In this document: in pieces, positions 9,047-19,700 of the stretch
Layout of the letters: each line of letters opens with the position of its first letter
Position numbering within the stretch: the stretch's first letter is position 1
From: Deltaproteobacteria bacterium
GTDB taxonomy: Bacteria; Desulfobacterota; Syntrophia; Syntrophales; UBA2210
Direction of reading: 5' to 3'
Assembly: GCA_019313905.1 (NCBI GenBank)
Contig: JAFDAI010000003.1
Coordinates: forward strand, 1 to 58,896
Length of the DNA: 58,896 nucleotides
Notes under the pieces: model-generated
What the model was told of the DNA's origin: nothing
Database searches by the model: none
Seen by the model: only the letters and a program-made list of their open reading frames with translations
Made by a program: the position numbers and the translations under genes

Positions 9047-9206
9047 GATATTGCCGGAAAAAAGTATCGTCATTTCAGTTATGATGGCATCTTTCCTTAC
9101 GACATTTATCGGCAATTCAATGAATCCGGCATTGCCTTTAAATTGAAAGCTTCCGGCATGGTCACAGCCTGGTGCTGTTCGGATTATGATGAGGAAACTT
9201 TGCAGC
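9047..9206 (+). pseudogene. Protein-like sequence in frame after the methyltransferase stop codon
   Basis: Reading on in the methyltransferase frame past TAA gives about 53 stop-free codons with natural-looking composition (KKYRHFSYDGIFPYDIYRQF, then NESGIAFKLKASGMV and WCCSDYDEETL). Beyond 9206 the frame runs antisense into the next gene and loses meaning. It may be the lost C-terminus of the methyltransferase or a relic of another gene. No family was recognised. TAA is not a recoded codon, so readthrough is unlikely. Confidence 0.35.
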
Positions 9207-9788
9207 TCAATCCGCGTATTCCAGTTTTATATCGTCAAGTTCCACCATATTGTGGTGTTCTGCCCTGCCGTAGAAATCAATCACATCTCCCGCGAAGCCA
9301 TATATTCTTCCTCCGGCTTTTACCTCATATTCATGCAGGGGTGCATAGGCCTCTACTCCCCTACCTTCCGGGTACACCGTCTCCTTCGGCTCGTAATCTT
9401 CTATCTGGAGTCCCTCCGGCAATCCGTCAAACAGTTCCTTTAATTCATCCCCCAAATCCTTTGTATATGCCCTGTATCTAAACACGAAAGATGCCTGCAC
9501 AATTCTCTTCTCTGAAACTAACTTTAAATCTAGTTCTTCTTTTCGTCTCTCCATGGCATCTTTCAAGAGCCGCTGCTGAGAACAGCTGCCAATAATAATG
9601 TGAAGGCGGCTTCCTTTCATACCAACAAGGTGCAGCATATGGCCGAGTCTGCCTTCATTTTGCACATGATGGTCCTCACCGAAAATTGCCTCTCCCTGAG
9701 TCCCCTTTCCCTCAAGGAATCCGATAACGAAACCCTTTACAAGATCAAGTGATCCCTCCACCACCATTTCACAATATTCCCTGTTCAT
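9207..9788 (-). CDS. Hypothetical protein downstream of antiporter
   Basis: 193 residues, no family recognised, no signal peptide or membrane span. It is a mixed alpha/beta soluble protein with a basic stretch RLLKDAMERRKEEL near the middle and a C-terminal half rich in Tyr and acidic residues (VYPEGRGVEAYAPLHEYEV, GFAGDVIDFYGRAEHHNMVE). The ATG at 9788 has AAAGGTG eight bases upstream. A GTG at 9827 overlaps the antiporter stop (TAGTG) and would add 13 residues. It probably shares a transcript with the antiporter gene. Confidence 0.6.
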   Translation of the reverse strand: MNREYCEMVVEGSLDLVKGFVIGFLEGKGTQGEAIFGEDHHVQNEGRLGHMLHLVGMKGSRLHIIIGSCSQQRLLKDAMERRKEELDLKLVSEKRIVQASFVFRYRAYTKDLGDELKELFDGLPEGLQIEDYEPKETVYPEGRGVEAYAPLHEYEVKAGGRIYGFAGDVIDFYGRAEHHNMVELDDIKLEYAD

Positions 9789-9826
9789 ACTGTAAACACC
9801 TTTCTTTGTATAATTTCTCACTTCCA

Positions 9827-11314
9827 CTAAAAGAATATAAAGGTGACAAGGAGAAAGACAGGAACGAGAATAGGAATTGAATATTTTATCATATATCCGA
9901 AGAAACTGGGCATGTTTATACCAGCCTCCTCCGCTATGGACTTTACCATAAAGTTGGGAGCGTTACCTATATAAGTATTAGCCCCCATAAAAACGGCTCC
10001 CGCGGAAATAGCCTTCAGATACAGGATAAACTCCGGATTTGCCGTTGCCGCCTTCGCCGCGAGTGCGCCGGGCACCATAGCCTCTGTAATGCCAAGTTTA
10101 CCGAGAGCAAGATTGAAAAAGGTAAGATATGTGGGGGCATTGTCAAGGAAGGATGACAACATGCCGGTGACCCAGAAGTAGTGGTAAGATTCTTGTACAA
10201 CAGACACAAAACCGGACAGGGCACCTTCATTCCCCGCCTTCAATATTGCCAGCGCAGGAATGATAGTCATGAATATGCCCGCAAACAGCTTCGCAACCTC
10301 CATAATGGGAAACCAGCTGAAATCATTAGCCTCTCTCAATAGCTTTGATGTAAACACAAGGGAAAGAACCCCCATTGTTATGATACCAAGATCTCTCACT
10401 ATGCTCTGATATTCCAGATTCACCCCTATTATGCTGAGATGTCCCGGTTTCCAGTAACCACTCATAAGCACGAGGATGATCACGCCAGCGAGAAACACAA
10501 AGTTGATAATCCCATCTATCTTGAGGGGAATCTTTTCTTCTACAGACCCGGCGTTTACCTGTTTCTTCTCTTTTCTGTAATAAAGAGTATCAATAACGAA
10601 AAACATTACCAGCAATATTCCAGAGGCGGTCAACATGTGCGGCAATATACCTGTTGTAACCCAGAAGAATGGAACATTATGGAGAAATCCGAGAAAGAGA
10701 GGCGGATCGCCCAGCGGCGTGAGAGAGCCGCCTATGTTCGCGACGAGAAATATAAAGAAACAGATAATATGTGTCTTCTTCAGCCGGTCCCTGTTCGCCC
10801 TGAGAACCGGACGTATCATAACCATGGCCGCCCCTGTCGTGCCCACGCATGACGCCAGAATCGTGCCTATCAGCAGCATAACTGTATTGACTACAGGGGT
10901 GCCTTTCAGTGAACCGCCCACGACAATTCCTCCGGCTATCGTAAACAGTCCCCACAGAAGTATAATAAAAGGAATGTAGTCTATCAGATATATATGGAGT
11001 ATATGGTGCAACGCAACCTTGTGATAGGTGAAGAGGAAGGGCACAGCAAAGAGCAAAGCCCAGAAGGCAGAAATCTTCCCGAAATGGTTATGCCAGAAAT
11101 GGGGTATCAGAAGCGGACACAGGGCTATAGACAAAAGGATCCCGGCAAAGGGAAGCGCCGTCCAGACAGGCAGTTCTGCCCCGATATCATGTACGCCATG
11201 GGCATGGACCGCGGTCTCTGTCGCGATAGCGGAACCCTCGAAGACAAGGTTGATCAACACGCAAATCAGGACAAATGTCAGGATATTCAATAAACACTCT
11301 CTCGAACCCCTCAC
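9827..11314 (-). CDS. Ion transporter, putative sodium:proton antiporter / citrate transporter (IT superfamily)
   Basis: 495 residues with about 12 hydrophobic spans. It contains family-typical GGSLTPLGDPPLFLGF (TPLGDPP) in the first half, SSFLDNAPTYLTFFNL and GANTYIGNAPNFMVKSIAEE in the second, an inverted-repeat arrangement seen in NhaD/ArsB-type transporters and the CitMHS-like group. An N-terminal hydrophobic segment resembles a signal anchor, followed by a His-rich loop (AVHAHGVHD). The GTG start at 11314 follows GGAG by seven bases. Lying just after the ATP synthase terminator, a role in ion balance is plausible but the ion is not proven by sequence. Confidence 0.8.
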   Translation of the reverse strand: MRGSRECLLNILTFVLICVLINLVFEGSAIATETAVHAHGVHDIGAELPVWTALPFAGILLSIALCPLLIPHFWHNHFGKISAFWALLFAVPFLFTYHKVALHHILHIYLIDYIPFIILLWGLFTIAGGIVVGGSLKGTPVVNTVMLLIGTILASCVGTTGAAMVMIRPVLRANRDRLKKTHIICFFIFLVANIGGSLTPLGDPPLFLGFLHNVPFFWVTTGILPHMLTASGILLVMFFVIDTLYYRKEKKQVNAGSVEEKIPLKIDGIINFVFLAGVIILVLMSGYWKPGHLSIIGVNLEYQSIVRDLGIITMGVLSLVFTSKLLREANDFSWFPIMEVAKLFAGIFMTIIPALAILKAGNEGALSGFVSVVQESYHYFWVTGMLSSFLDNAPTYLTFFNLALGKLGITEAMVPGALAAKAATANPEFILYLKAISAGAVFMGANTYIGNAPNFMVKSIAEEAGINMPSFFGYMIKYSIPILVPVFLLVTFIFF

Positions 11315-11335
11315 AAGTCAACTCCTCTGCCACAC

Positions 11336-11374
11336 AAAAAAACAAGCCAGGAAAGTTCGCTCCCCCCTGGCTTG
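11336..11374 (-). terminator. Terminator of the ATP synthase operon
   Basis: On the minus strand CAAGCCAGG (11374-11366) and CCTGGCTTG (11351-11343) form a 9-bp stem followed by a run of seven T. It lies between atpC and the antiporter gene. Confidence 0.85.
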
Positions 11375-11428
11375 AATATTTTAACATTCACATCCCCGGA
11401 CATACAGGAAGTTGCGCAGAAAATTTCT

Positions 11429-11836
11429 CTACACCTTTTCTGCAACTTTAAGCCTCTCATTAGCTCTGTCCAGAGTGTTCTTTATTCTCTCATAATCGGC
11501 ATCATCCTTGTTCATCCCAGCCAGTTCCGCTTCCGCCGATTCTTTGGCTTTCTGCGCTTCCTCCTTTAATATAGACTCAGCCTTCTCAATAGATTCAACA
11601 AGAACTGTTGCCTTGAGATTTGTTATTTCCACATATCCTTCACCGGCAACATAATATGTCTTCTTGTTGTCTTTCGTATAATTGAGCTCGCCGAATTTTA
11701 CAGAACACAAGAGCGGCGCGTGACCAATCAACACCCCGAATTCGCCCTCGCTTCCAGATAGTGTCACTTCTCCGACAATATCGCTGAACGCAAGCTTTTC
11801 AGGTGTAACTATCTCCAACATAAGTTCATCAGCCAT
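11429..11836 (-). CDS. atpC: ATP synthase F1 epsilon subunit
   Basis: 135 residues. The N-terminal beta sandwich shows LEIVTPEKLAFSD and GEFGVLIGHAPLLCSV. The C-terminal helical hairpin that can inhibit ATP hydrolysis is present and rich in Ala and charged residues (EEAQKAKESAEAELAG). It is the last gene of the operon, 16 bases after atpD, and a strong terminator follows. Confidence 0.94.
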   Translation of the reverse strand: MADELMLEIVTPEKLAFSDIVGEVTLSGSEGEFGVLIGHAPLLCSVKFGELNYTKDNKKTYYVAGEGYVEITNLKATVLVESIEKAESILKEEAQKAKESAEAELAGMNKDDADYERIKNTLDRANERLKVAEKV

Positions 11837-11852
11837 CTAACAATCCTCCGGC

Positions 11853-13286
<1,434 letters not shown>

Positions 13287-13299
13287 CTATTATATGCAG

Positions 13300-14178
13300 C
13301 TACCCCTTTGCCGATAGCGCTTCTGTGCCGCCTACAATATCCATAAGTTCAGCGGTGATGGCCGCCTGCCGTGCCCTGTTAAATTGCTGGGTCAGGCTCT
13401 GTATCATCTCTTCGCAATTACTCGTCGCATTATCCATTGCAACCATTCTGGAACCATGTTCGCCGGCTGATGTTTCCAGCAGTCCCCTGTATATAAGCAC
13501 CCTCAAATACATGGGGATAATATGGGCCAGAAGCTGTTCTTCCGAAGGTTCGTAGATATATTCAATCGAGGACTCGGGGTTTGCCTCATCTGACCCGACG
13601 GTAGATGCCGGCAGCAATCTGATTATGACAGGCTTTTGCGAGGCAATGTTCCGGAATTCATTGTAGCAGAGGTACAGTTCGTCATACTCTTCCGCGACAA
13701 AGGGAGGCACCGCCTCCCCCGCAATTTCTGCGGCAAGACTCATATCAAAACTACCCAGTTTCTCTATATGCTCACTAACTATATTTCCTTTTTTCCTGAA
13801 AGAATCTCTTCCCTTTTTACCGACGGCAATCAAGGACACTTCCTGGCTTTCAACATTCTTTTCCTTTGTGAAATTTGTAACTGCCTTTATTATATTCGTA
13901 TTAAATCCGCCGCAGAGGCCTCTGTCCGACGTCATCATAATTACCCTGACCTTGCGTGGCTCACGCACGGCAAGCAGGGGACTAGTGGTCGATTCCGCTC
14001 TACCGGCCAAACTACCGAAGACACCCATAAGCTTATCCGCATAAGGCCTGAAATTTTCCATTTTCACCTGTGCCGACTTCAATTTCGACGCCGCTACCAT
14101 GTTCATGGCCCTGGTGATCTGCCTGGTCTTATCTACGGCTACAGATTGTCTTTTAATCTCTTTTAACGATGCACCCAT
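13300..14178 (-). CDS. atpG: ATP synthase F1 gamma subunit
   Basis: 292 residues, the rotor shaft. It has the N-terminal coiled-coil strand (SLKEIKRQSVAVDKTRQITRAMNMVAASKL), the central SDRGLCGGFN motif and the C-terminal helix with MDNATSNCEEMIQSLTQQFNRARQAAITAELMDIVGG. The ATG at 14178 has GGAGTG seven bases upstream. The TTG two codons earlier is too close to that site. Confidence 0.97.
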   Translation of the reverse strand: MGASLKEIKRQSVAVDKTRQITRAMNMVAASKLKSAQVKMENFRPYADKLMGVFGSLAGRAESTTSPLLAVREPRKVRVIMMTSDRGLCGGFNTNIIKAVTNFTKEKNVESQEVSLIAVGKKGRDSFRKKGNIVSEHIEKLGSFDMSLAAEIAGEAVPPFVAEEYDELYLCYNEFRNIASQKPVIIRLLPASTVGSDEANPESSIEYIYEPSEEQLLAHIIPMYLRVLIYRGLLETSAGEHGSRMVAMDNATSNCEEMIQSLTQQFNRARQAAITAELMDIVGGTEALSAKG

Positions 14179-14235
14179 TAACAACCACTCCTCTGTGCCA
14201 TATCCGGATTATAAAGTACCCGGATGCCGGTTTCC

Positions 14236-15750
14236 CTACTCGGTAACGAATACCGAATCAAACTCTGTCAACATATCTTTTATCCTGTTGTCCAGTTCCG
14301 GACTAAGCTCCTGCTTTTCATCTATCTCTCTCATCAGATCCTGGTGTTTGCCATCCACAAAACTTAGGAGCTGCTTTTCGTAATCCTTGATACTCTCTAC
14401 AGGATATTTATCTATAAATCCCCTGACACCCGCGTATAATATTATCACTTCCTGAGACAGGGACATCGGCTGATACTGCGGCTGCTTCAGGATTTCGACA
14501 AGCCTGACTCCTCTGTTTAGCTGCGCCTGGGTTGCCTTGTCGAGATCGCTCCCGAACTGTGCGAAAGAGGCCAGCTCTCTGTACTGCGCAAGGTCAAGCT
14601 TCAAGGTGCCGGCAACCTGTTTCATGGCCTTTACCTGTGCCGCGCCGCCAACCCTCGAAACAGACAGGCCGACATTAATCGCGGGCCGTACGCCGGAATA
14701 GAACAGATCAGGCTCAAGGTAGACCTGACCGTCAGTAATGGAAATAACGTTCGTGGGAATAAATGCGGAGACGTCACCAGCCTGGGTTTCGATAATGGGG
14801 AGTGCTGTAAGAGATCCACCACCCAGTTTTTCGTTCACCCTGGCGGCTCGCTCCAAAAGTCTCGAGTGATTATAGAAGATATCTCCGGGATATGCCTCAC
14901 GTCCGGGGGGTCTCCTCAGGAGAAGTGATATCTGCCGATAGGCCACTGCCTGTTTGGAAAGATCGTCATACATGATCAGGGCGTCCTGACCGTTGTCCCT
15001 GAAATATTCTCCGATGCTGCACCCTCCGAACGCGGCTATGTACTGCAGCGTTCCCGGATCACTGGCACAGGCTGAAACGACACATGTGTAACTCATGGCA
15101 TCGTGTTTCCTCAGGACTTCCACCACCTGCGCCACTGTCGATTTCTTCTGTCCTATGGCAACATATATACATTTGATCCCTGTATCCTTCTGTCTGATAA
15201 TGGCATCTATGCATATCGCCGTCTTACCTATCTGACGATCCCCGATGATGAGCTCTCTCTGTCCCCTTCCGACAGGCGTCATGGCATCAACAGATTTCAA
15301 TCCCGTATAGACAGGCTGGTTAACCGGCTGTCTGTCGATAACACCGGGCGCGACCATTTCTATTCTGCTGTAAGTATCTGTCTCTATCGGGCCTTTCCCA
15401 TCCAAAGGCTCTCCCGTGGCATCAATAACGCGCCCCAGGACGGCCTCTCCCACAGGAACCTGCGCTATCTTGCCTGTTCTCTTGACTACATCGCCCTCTT
15501 TGATATGTATGTCTTCGCCCAGGATAGCGACACCAACATTGTCTCTTTCAAGGTTGAGCACCATTCCCAATATACCACCGGGAAACTCCAGAAGTTCCAT
15601 GGCCATGGCATTTTCCACACCGTAAACTCTGGCAATACCATCGCCAACCGACAGGACGGTACCTGTTTCACTGACATCCAGTTTCTTCTCATAATCTTTT
15701 ATCTGCTTGGAAATTACCTGCGTTATTTCCTCTGCCCTGATTGCATCCAT
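14236..15750 (-). CDS. atpA: ATP synthase F1 alpha subunit
   Basis: 504 residues, the non-catalytic nucleotide-binding subunit. It contains Walker [11 protein letters not shown], the [34 protein letters not shown] region and the alpha signature [15 protein letters not shown]. It begins three bases after atpH ends, so translation is probably coupled. No irregularities were seen. Confidence 0.98.
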   Translation of the reverse strand: MDAIRAEEITQVISKQIKDYEKKLDVSETGTVLSVGDGIARVYGVENAMAMELLEFPGGILGMVLNLERDNVGVAILGEDIHIKEGDVVKRTGKIAQVPVGEAVLGRVIDATGEPLDGKGPIETDTYSRIEMVAPGVIDRQPVNQPVYTGLKSVDAMTPVGRGQRELIIGDRQIGKTAICIDAIIRQKDTGIKCIYVAIGQKKSTVAQVVEVLRKHDAMSYTCVVSACASDPGTLQYIAAFGGCSIGEYFRDNGQDALIMYDDLSKQAVAYRQISLLLRRPPGREAYPGDIFYNHSRLLERAARVNEKLGGGSLTALPIIETQAGDVSAFIPTNVISITDGQVYLEPDLFYSGVRPAINVGLSVSRVGGAAQVKAMKQVAGTLKLDLAQYRELASFAQFGSDLDKATQAQLNRGVRLVEILKQPQYQPMSLSQEVIILYAGVRGFIDKYPVESIKDYEKQLLSFVDGKHQDLMREIDEKQELSPELDNRIKDMLTEFDSVFVTE

Positions 15751-15753
15751 CCT

Positions 15754-16299
15754 CTACATCTCCTCCCTTATGAGTCCCCTTATGTTGTTCAGCTGAGCTT
15801 TAACACTGCCATCGTAAAGGGTATCGCCGACCCCTATAACAACACCCCCCAACAATGATGGATCTTCGTCAATAACCATCTCAACATTTTTTCCGGTCAG
15901 GCCTTCCATCTGTTTCCTGATCCTCGCGGACAGTTCACTTGACAGTGGGAATGCCGTTTTTACGCCGACCCTTACTTTATTTAAGACATCATCCATATAT
16001 CTTTGATAACACTCTTCAATCTGCTCAAGGATATCAACCCTCCTCTTGTCCACCAGCAGCATCAGAAAATTCGACGCAGTGGTCGACATGCCAATCTTAC
16101 CAAGAATATCCCCTATAACGGCCGATTTATCAGAATTGTCGAATACGGGATTGGCAAAAAATTCCGACAGATCCCCGCTTTCCTTCAATACGGAAGAGAA
16201 TCCCTTAAGTTCACCATAGATGACCTCTATTTTATCTTCCTTTTGCGCTATATCAAACAACGCCCTGGCATATCTTTTTGCAATACCGCTACCAATCAA
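15754..16299 (-). CDS. atpH: ATP synthase F1 delta subunit
   Basis: 181 residues that connect the peripheral stalk to the top of F1. OSCP/delta family pattern: IAKRYARALFDIAQ at the N-terminus, NPVFDNSDKSAVIGDI, then SARIRKQMEGLTGKNVEM and DPSLLGGVVIGVGDTLYDGSVKAQL. The start is TTG at 16299, overlapping the atpF stop as TTGA, which suggests coupled and perhaps reduced initiation. Confidence 0.95.
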   Translation of the reverse strand: MIGSGIAKRYARALFDIAQKEDKIEVIYGELKGFSSVLKESGDLSEFFANPVFDNSDKSAVIGDILGKIGMSTTASNFLMLLVDKRRVDILEQIEECYQRYMDDVLNKVRVGVKTAFPLSSELSARIRKQMEGLTGKNVEMVIDEDPSLLGGVVIGVGDTLYDGSVKAQLNNIRGLIREEM

Positions 16300-16994
16300 T
16301 TTCGGCTCACCATCCTATCCAAGAAATCATTGACCATATTCTCATGATCTTTTTCTTTGATGTTCTTCTTTAAAATTTCCTCGGCCATCCTAATAGAAAG
16401 CTCTGCAGCCTCCGTTCTGAGTTGCTTAAGGGCCTTTTTAAATTCCTGATCCATCCTGGCCTTTGAATCTTCCTCCATTTTTTTGGCAGATCTTTTCGCC
16501 TCTTCTATAATCTTTTCTTTTTCGGCAAGTCCCTGCGCCTTTATCATGTCGGAGATCCCCTGTATCTCTCCCGCAGCCTTGTCCAGCCTGGCGGAATGCT
16601 CCTCAAGTCTCTTTTCCGCTTCCTCTTTTGCCGCTACTGCTTCTTCCAGCGAAGTCCTGATGGACTCACGATCAGCAACAAAGAAATTTCTGATAGCCTT
16701 GGCTGAAAGTTTGTAAAGGATTACAAACAATACGACAAAATTAAGAATCCTCCAACCAAAGTTGATAATCTTTTCCTTGCCATGATCCTCTCCATGATGT
16801 TCCTCTTCGGCAATATCTTCCATGGCTACATCTTCGGCTTCTATTTCCACGCCTTCTTTTGCCCCAATGCTCTGCAGGGTTTTTTCGCTTTGCAGACCGC
16901 CCTCACTCTCATGGCTGTTATCAGCAACGGCAAAGGTGGCAGAAACCAATAACAATATCGAGATTAAACCAAAAACAACTAAAAGGCGCTTCAT
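16296..16994 (-). CDS. atpF: ATP synthase F0 b subunit with N-terminal signal peptide
   Basis: 232 residues, longer than the usual 156 to 170. The extra N-terminus is a cleavable-type signal (KRLLVVFGLISILLLVSATFAVA) and a very acidic, His-containing segment (EDVAMEDIAEEEHHGEDHG). The true membrane span INFGWRILNFVVLFVILYKL follows near residue 80, and then a long charged coiled coil. The same layout is known in deltaproteobacterial b subunits. It forms the peripheral stalk with the b' gene just upstream. Overlaps atpH by 4 bases. Confidence 0.93.
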   Translation of the reverse strand: MKRLLVVFGLISILLLVSATFAVADNSHESEGGLQSEKTLQSIGAKEGVEIEAEDVAMEDIAEEEHHGEDHGKEKIINFGWRILNFVVLFVILYKLSAKAIRNFFVADRESIRTSLEEAVAAKEEAEKRLEEHSARLDKAAGEIQGISDMIKAQGLAEKEKIIEEAKRSAKKMEEDSKARMDQEFKKALKQLRTEAAELSIRMAEEILKKNIKEKDHENMVNDFLDRMVSRN

Positions 16995-17420
16995 CTATAT
17001 ACCCCTTCCCAATACCTTTTCAGAAATATCCGTAGCTATCGTTCCGGTTTGATCCCTCAGGACGCCCCTGGCTTTATCCGTTTCATTCTGCAGTCTGGTT
17101 TTAAAGTCTCCCAGTTTCTCCGAGATCTCATCCCTTACTTTTCCGATTATCGCTTTCCCCTGCTCTGTTCCCTCTTCCTCAATTCCATCTCTCTGGACAA
17201 CAGCCTCTGCCCTTGCCTGGCGTACTTTCCCCTCGTATTCGGCCATGTTACGCTCTATTGTTTTGTTGAGAGATTTTACCTCCTCATCCGACATCTCAAG
17301 CTTCTTATTTCTCTTTTCGATAATTTTTAAAACAGGCTTATAAAGAAGAAAATTCAGTATGAAAATTAACAGGATGAAATTGACCATCTGGATCCAGACT
17401 GTGAAATTCAGCTCTACCAT
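16995..17420 (-). CDS. ATP synthase F0 b' subunit
   Basis: 141 residues with a single N-terminal membrane span (WIQMVNFILLIFILNFLLYKP) followed by a helical stalk rich in Glu, Lys and Arg. It is the first gene of the operon and ends exactly at the base before atpF begins. The two b-type genes imply a b/b' heterodimer as in phototrophs and many deltaproteobacteria. Subunits a and c are absent from this operon and must be encoded elsewhere. Upstream CATAAT could be a -10 box but no convincing -35 was seen. Confidence 0.9.
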   Translation of the reverse strand: MVELNFTVWIQMVNFILLIFILNFLLYKPVLKIIEKRNKKLEMSDEEVKSLNKTIERNMAEYEGKVRQARAEAVVQRDGIEEEGTEQGKAIIGKVRDEISEKLGDFKTRLQNETDKARGVLRDQTGTIATDISEKVLGRGI

Positions 17421-17488
17421 TATTGCTCACCATTCCTTGGATTAAGTATTATGTGAGAAATATTCGAAAGTTAAAAACTGATGGACTC

Positions 17489-17611
17489 GTAAAAAGTCTC
17501 AGCAGCTTGTCATTCCGAGTAAAACGAGAAATCTTTACAATATAACACACCAAAAACTCAAGAGCCCTCCCTCTGATCGAAATAAGAGATTCTCTGAGTT
17601 TAACTTTTTAC
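17489..17611. repeat. Inverted-repeat element, gtaaaaagt ends, copy E
   Basis: A 123-bp segment bounded by gtaaaaagtctcag and its partner ctgagtttaactttttac, giving partly complementary ends. It lies in the 358-base gap between the ATP synthase operon promoter region and the IS element (17421-17778), in which no gene is visible. Confidence 0.65.
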
Positions 17612-17789
17612 AACTGTGCTAAAGACTACCTTGAAAAACTTCCATCAAGATACTTGCCAAAATCGGAGAGTACTAACCACAACTCCAGAACCTTGTCAAG
17701 TTTTTTTGGTAGGAGGCCACATTTTAATATCATCGCCTTTCGATAACAAGGGGATCAGGATTTTGTGATGTTTAAGCTTATCCCCATAG

Positions 17790-18662
17790 TCAAGACAAAA
17801 AACAGGGCTGTTTAAGGTGCATAGAGTAAGAAGCCTGTTCTGTTATAGGTATTAATAGTTCTTTGTCATAATATACTTCATAGGGAGTAAGATATCCAAG
17901 AGTTTCATGGAGCCTCTCCGTATTGTAAAAGTGAAAATAGATGGGCAGAAGTGAACGTGCTTCTGAAACAGTTCGGTAATCATGGAGATAGACTTCTTCG
18001 TATTTCACTGTTCTCCAGAGTCGTTCCACAAAGATGTTGTCATAAACCCGACCACGACCGTCCATGCTGATTTTGATTCCGTCATTCAAAAGAATGCTCG
18101 TAAATTCCTGACTCGTAAACTGCATACCCTGGAATATCCCAGGGCATGCATTTTCGAGGGCTTCCTGTAGGGTCTCTGTGCAGAATGCCGTCTCTAACGT
18201 CGTAGAAGGCTTCCAGGAGAGGACATACCGGCTGAACCAGTCTAATGTGGGCCACCAGATAGACAAAGCCATGAAGCATCCGGATATACGTAATATCGAC
18301 ACACCATACCTGATTGGGATGATCAATGGTCAATTCCCTGAGCAGATAGGTATACTTTATATGTTTCTTGTGGGATTTGCTCAGTCGCGGTTTCGGATAG
18401 ATCGCTTCAATACCCATCAACTGCATTAATCGGCGAATCCGTTTAGGATTTATCTGGTGACCCTGCCGTCTAAGCCAGGCGGTCATCTTGGGGACCCCGT
18501 AAAAGGGTGTACGGGTATACTGCTCATCGAGTAGGTTCATCAGCATGACGTTGTAGCTGTCATCCCTGTCAGAACGGTAATAGTAAGATGACCGGGCTAA
18601 ATCCAGCAGTTCACACTGCCCCGATATACGGGGATCATGGAATTTTCAGTCTCTATCAACAT
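17790..18662 (-). pseudogene. IS3-family transposase OrfB, multiply disrupted
   Basis: rve-type DDE integrase. Readable pieces in different frames are QCELLDLARSSYYYRSDRDD, then YTRTPFYGVPKMTAWLRRQG through VWCVDITYIRMLHGFVYLVA, then DWFSRYVLSW through GRGRVYDNIFVERLWRTVKYEEVYLHDY. There are frameshifts near 18620 and near 18245 (one extra A in ATTAGAC). About nine bases seem to be missing where family members have the second catalytic Asp (here IFQGMQFTS, normally with D before QG). The first Asp and final Glu persist. Confidence 0.88.
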
Positions 18663-18701
18663 TCTCTTCTCTTTAACGGAGTATCTGTGATTTTTTTTCA
18701 G

Positions 18702-18980
18702 TCAGTCAAGTTCCACCTTGAGCTGGCCAATCTGCTGGTATAGTTCCGATCGGAGTTCTTCATCATCTTTCTCTTGCTTTCTCCGACGATCTGAAAACAG
18801 TCGCGGGAGTTCTTCAAGAAGCTGTTTTCTCCACTGTCGGATCTGATTAGCATGAATTCCAAATTCACTGGATAGCTGGGCTATGGTTTTTTCGCCTTTC
18901 GCAGCTTCCAGGGCCGCTTTTGCTTTGAATGCTGCATCATGTCGCTTCCGCAGATTGTGCATTTCACCTTGCCTCCTCAA
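18702..18980 (-). pseudogene. IS3-family transposase OrfA, ending in a nonsense codon
   Basis: HTH_Tnp_1-type DNA-binding protein of 92 readable residues. It has the helix-turn-helix AQLSSEFGIHANQIRQWRKQLLE and a C-terminal leucine-zipper-like SELYQQIGQLKVELD. The frame stops at TGA where relatives have TGG (VELDWLKKK), just before an A8 run that would be the expected frameshift site joining OrfA to OrfB. The start ATG is at 18980, while a second ATG (MHNLRKRHDAAFK) may be the real one. Confidence 0.8.
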
Positions 18981-19061
18981 TGTTTTTTCAGGCTAGCATG
19001 CACCTTATTGCACTGTCCAGTTTCTGGGGATAGCTATATTTTTTCGATAAGACAACTCCTG

Positions 19062-19448
19062 TTATTCGCCTGTTTCACTTCCTGAATTTTCAATTTTATC
19101 CCTGTCCGACATCTGACACGCACCATCGATTGTCGCGCCCTCCTTCACCTCAAGAATCGCTGTCTTTATGTTTCCTGAAAGTTTGCCCGTAGGTGAGATC
19201 TCCACCTTTTGCTTGATATCGAGATCGCCCCTTACTTCACCGGAAATCAGTATGTTGTCAACCGCAATATCCGCTTCAATATAGGCGCCCTCTCCTATGA
19301 TCAGCGTTCCACTGCCCAATACCTCACCCTTGAATTCTCCGTCGATTCTCACCAAACCACTTAGCACAAGTTTTCCATTAAACTCCGCTCCCTTACCTAA
19401 AAATGCCTTCATATCCTCACCACCACTGTCTTTCTTTCTATTCATCAT
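19062..19448 (-). CDS. Bactofilin (polymer-forming cytoskeletal protein)
   Basis: 128 residues with the bactofilin right-handed beta-helix repeat pattern: a hydrophobic core of short GxL/IxI turns (FNGKLVLSGLVRIDGEFKGEV, IGEGAYIEADIAVDNILISG, DLDIKQKVEISPTGKLSGNI) between short polar tails. It polymerises without nucleotide and scaffolds cell-wall or chromosome functions. GGAG lies seven bases before the ATG at 19448. It stands directly downstream of rodA, separated by repeat element B. Confidence 0.92.
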   Translation of the reverse strand: MMNRKKDSGGEDMKAFLGKGAEFNGKLVLSGLVRIDGEFKGEVLGSGTLIIGEGAYIEADIAVDNILISGEVRGDLDIKQKVEISPTGKLSGNIKTAILEVKEGATIDGACQMSDRDKIENSGSETGE

Positions 19449-19523
19449 TCAAGATCTCCTCTCTGCGTCCCTCCCCAAAGGGGTACCTGCAGGACTCATA
19501 AAACTGTTAAGATTGATACATGT

Positions 19524-19693
19524 GTAAAAAGTCTTTTTGGAGCGAATCGAAGCATTGCGGGAAAAAGATGTCGGCATTGACTGGCGCTAAGGAAATCTAA
19601 CTGTTTGAGTGCGTTAGCACGAGTTTTAGACTTTTAGCCAGTCGATACCAGCATCCCCACAATGGTTCTGAGCGGAGAAAACCGACTTTTTAC
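19524..19693. repeat. Inverted-repeat element, gtaaaaagtc family, copy B
   Basis: A 170-bp homologue of 3800-3974 with the same gtaaaaagtc/gactttttac ends and shared stretches such as aatctaactgtttga and cagcatcccca. The apex is GTGC (19609-19612) paired with GCAC (19617-19620), a different sequence from copy A but again a hairpin. It fills the space between rodA and the bactofilin gene. Confidence 0.85.
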
Positions 19694-19700
19694 GAAGCCA

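Larger units (their letters stand above)
17779..19032 (-). mobile_element. Decayed IS3-family insertion sequence
   Basis: Contains IS3-type orfA and orfB remnants on the minus strand. Imperfect terminal inverted repeats are visible: tatcccca at the left end and ggggata at the right, with a further shared taaggtgcat about 25 to 35 bases inside. A 3-bp direct repeat gct flanks it (17776-17778 and 19033-19035), which fits the target duplication size of this family. Both ORFs carry several lesions, so it can no longer move by itself. Confidence 0.85.

Noticed and set aside
9044-9206. Stop-codon readthrough or selenocysteine extension of the methyltransferase
   Set aside because: The stop is TAA, which is not recoded to selenocysteine, and no SECIS-like hairpin follows.
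18680-18720. Functional programmed frameshift at the A8 run joining OrfA and OrfB
   Set aside because: A TGA lies before the run and OrfB is broken elsewhere, so no fused transposase can be made.
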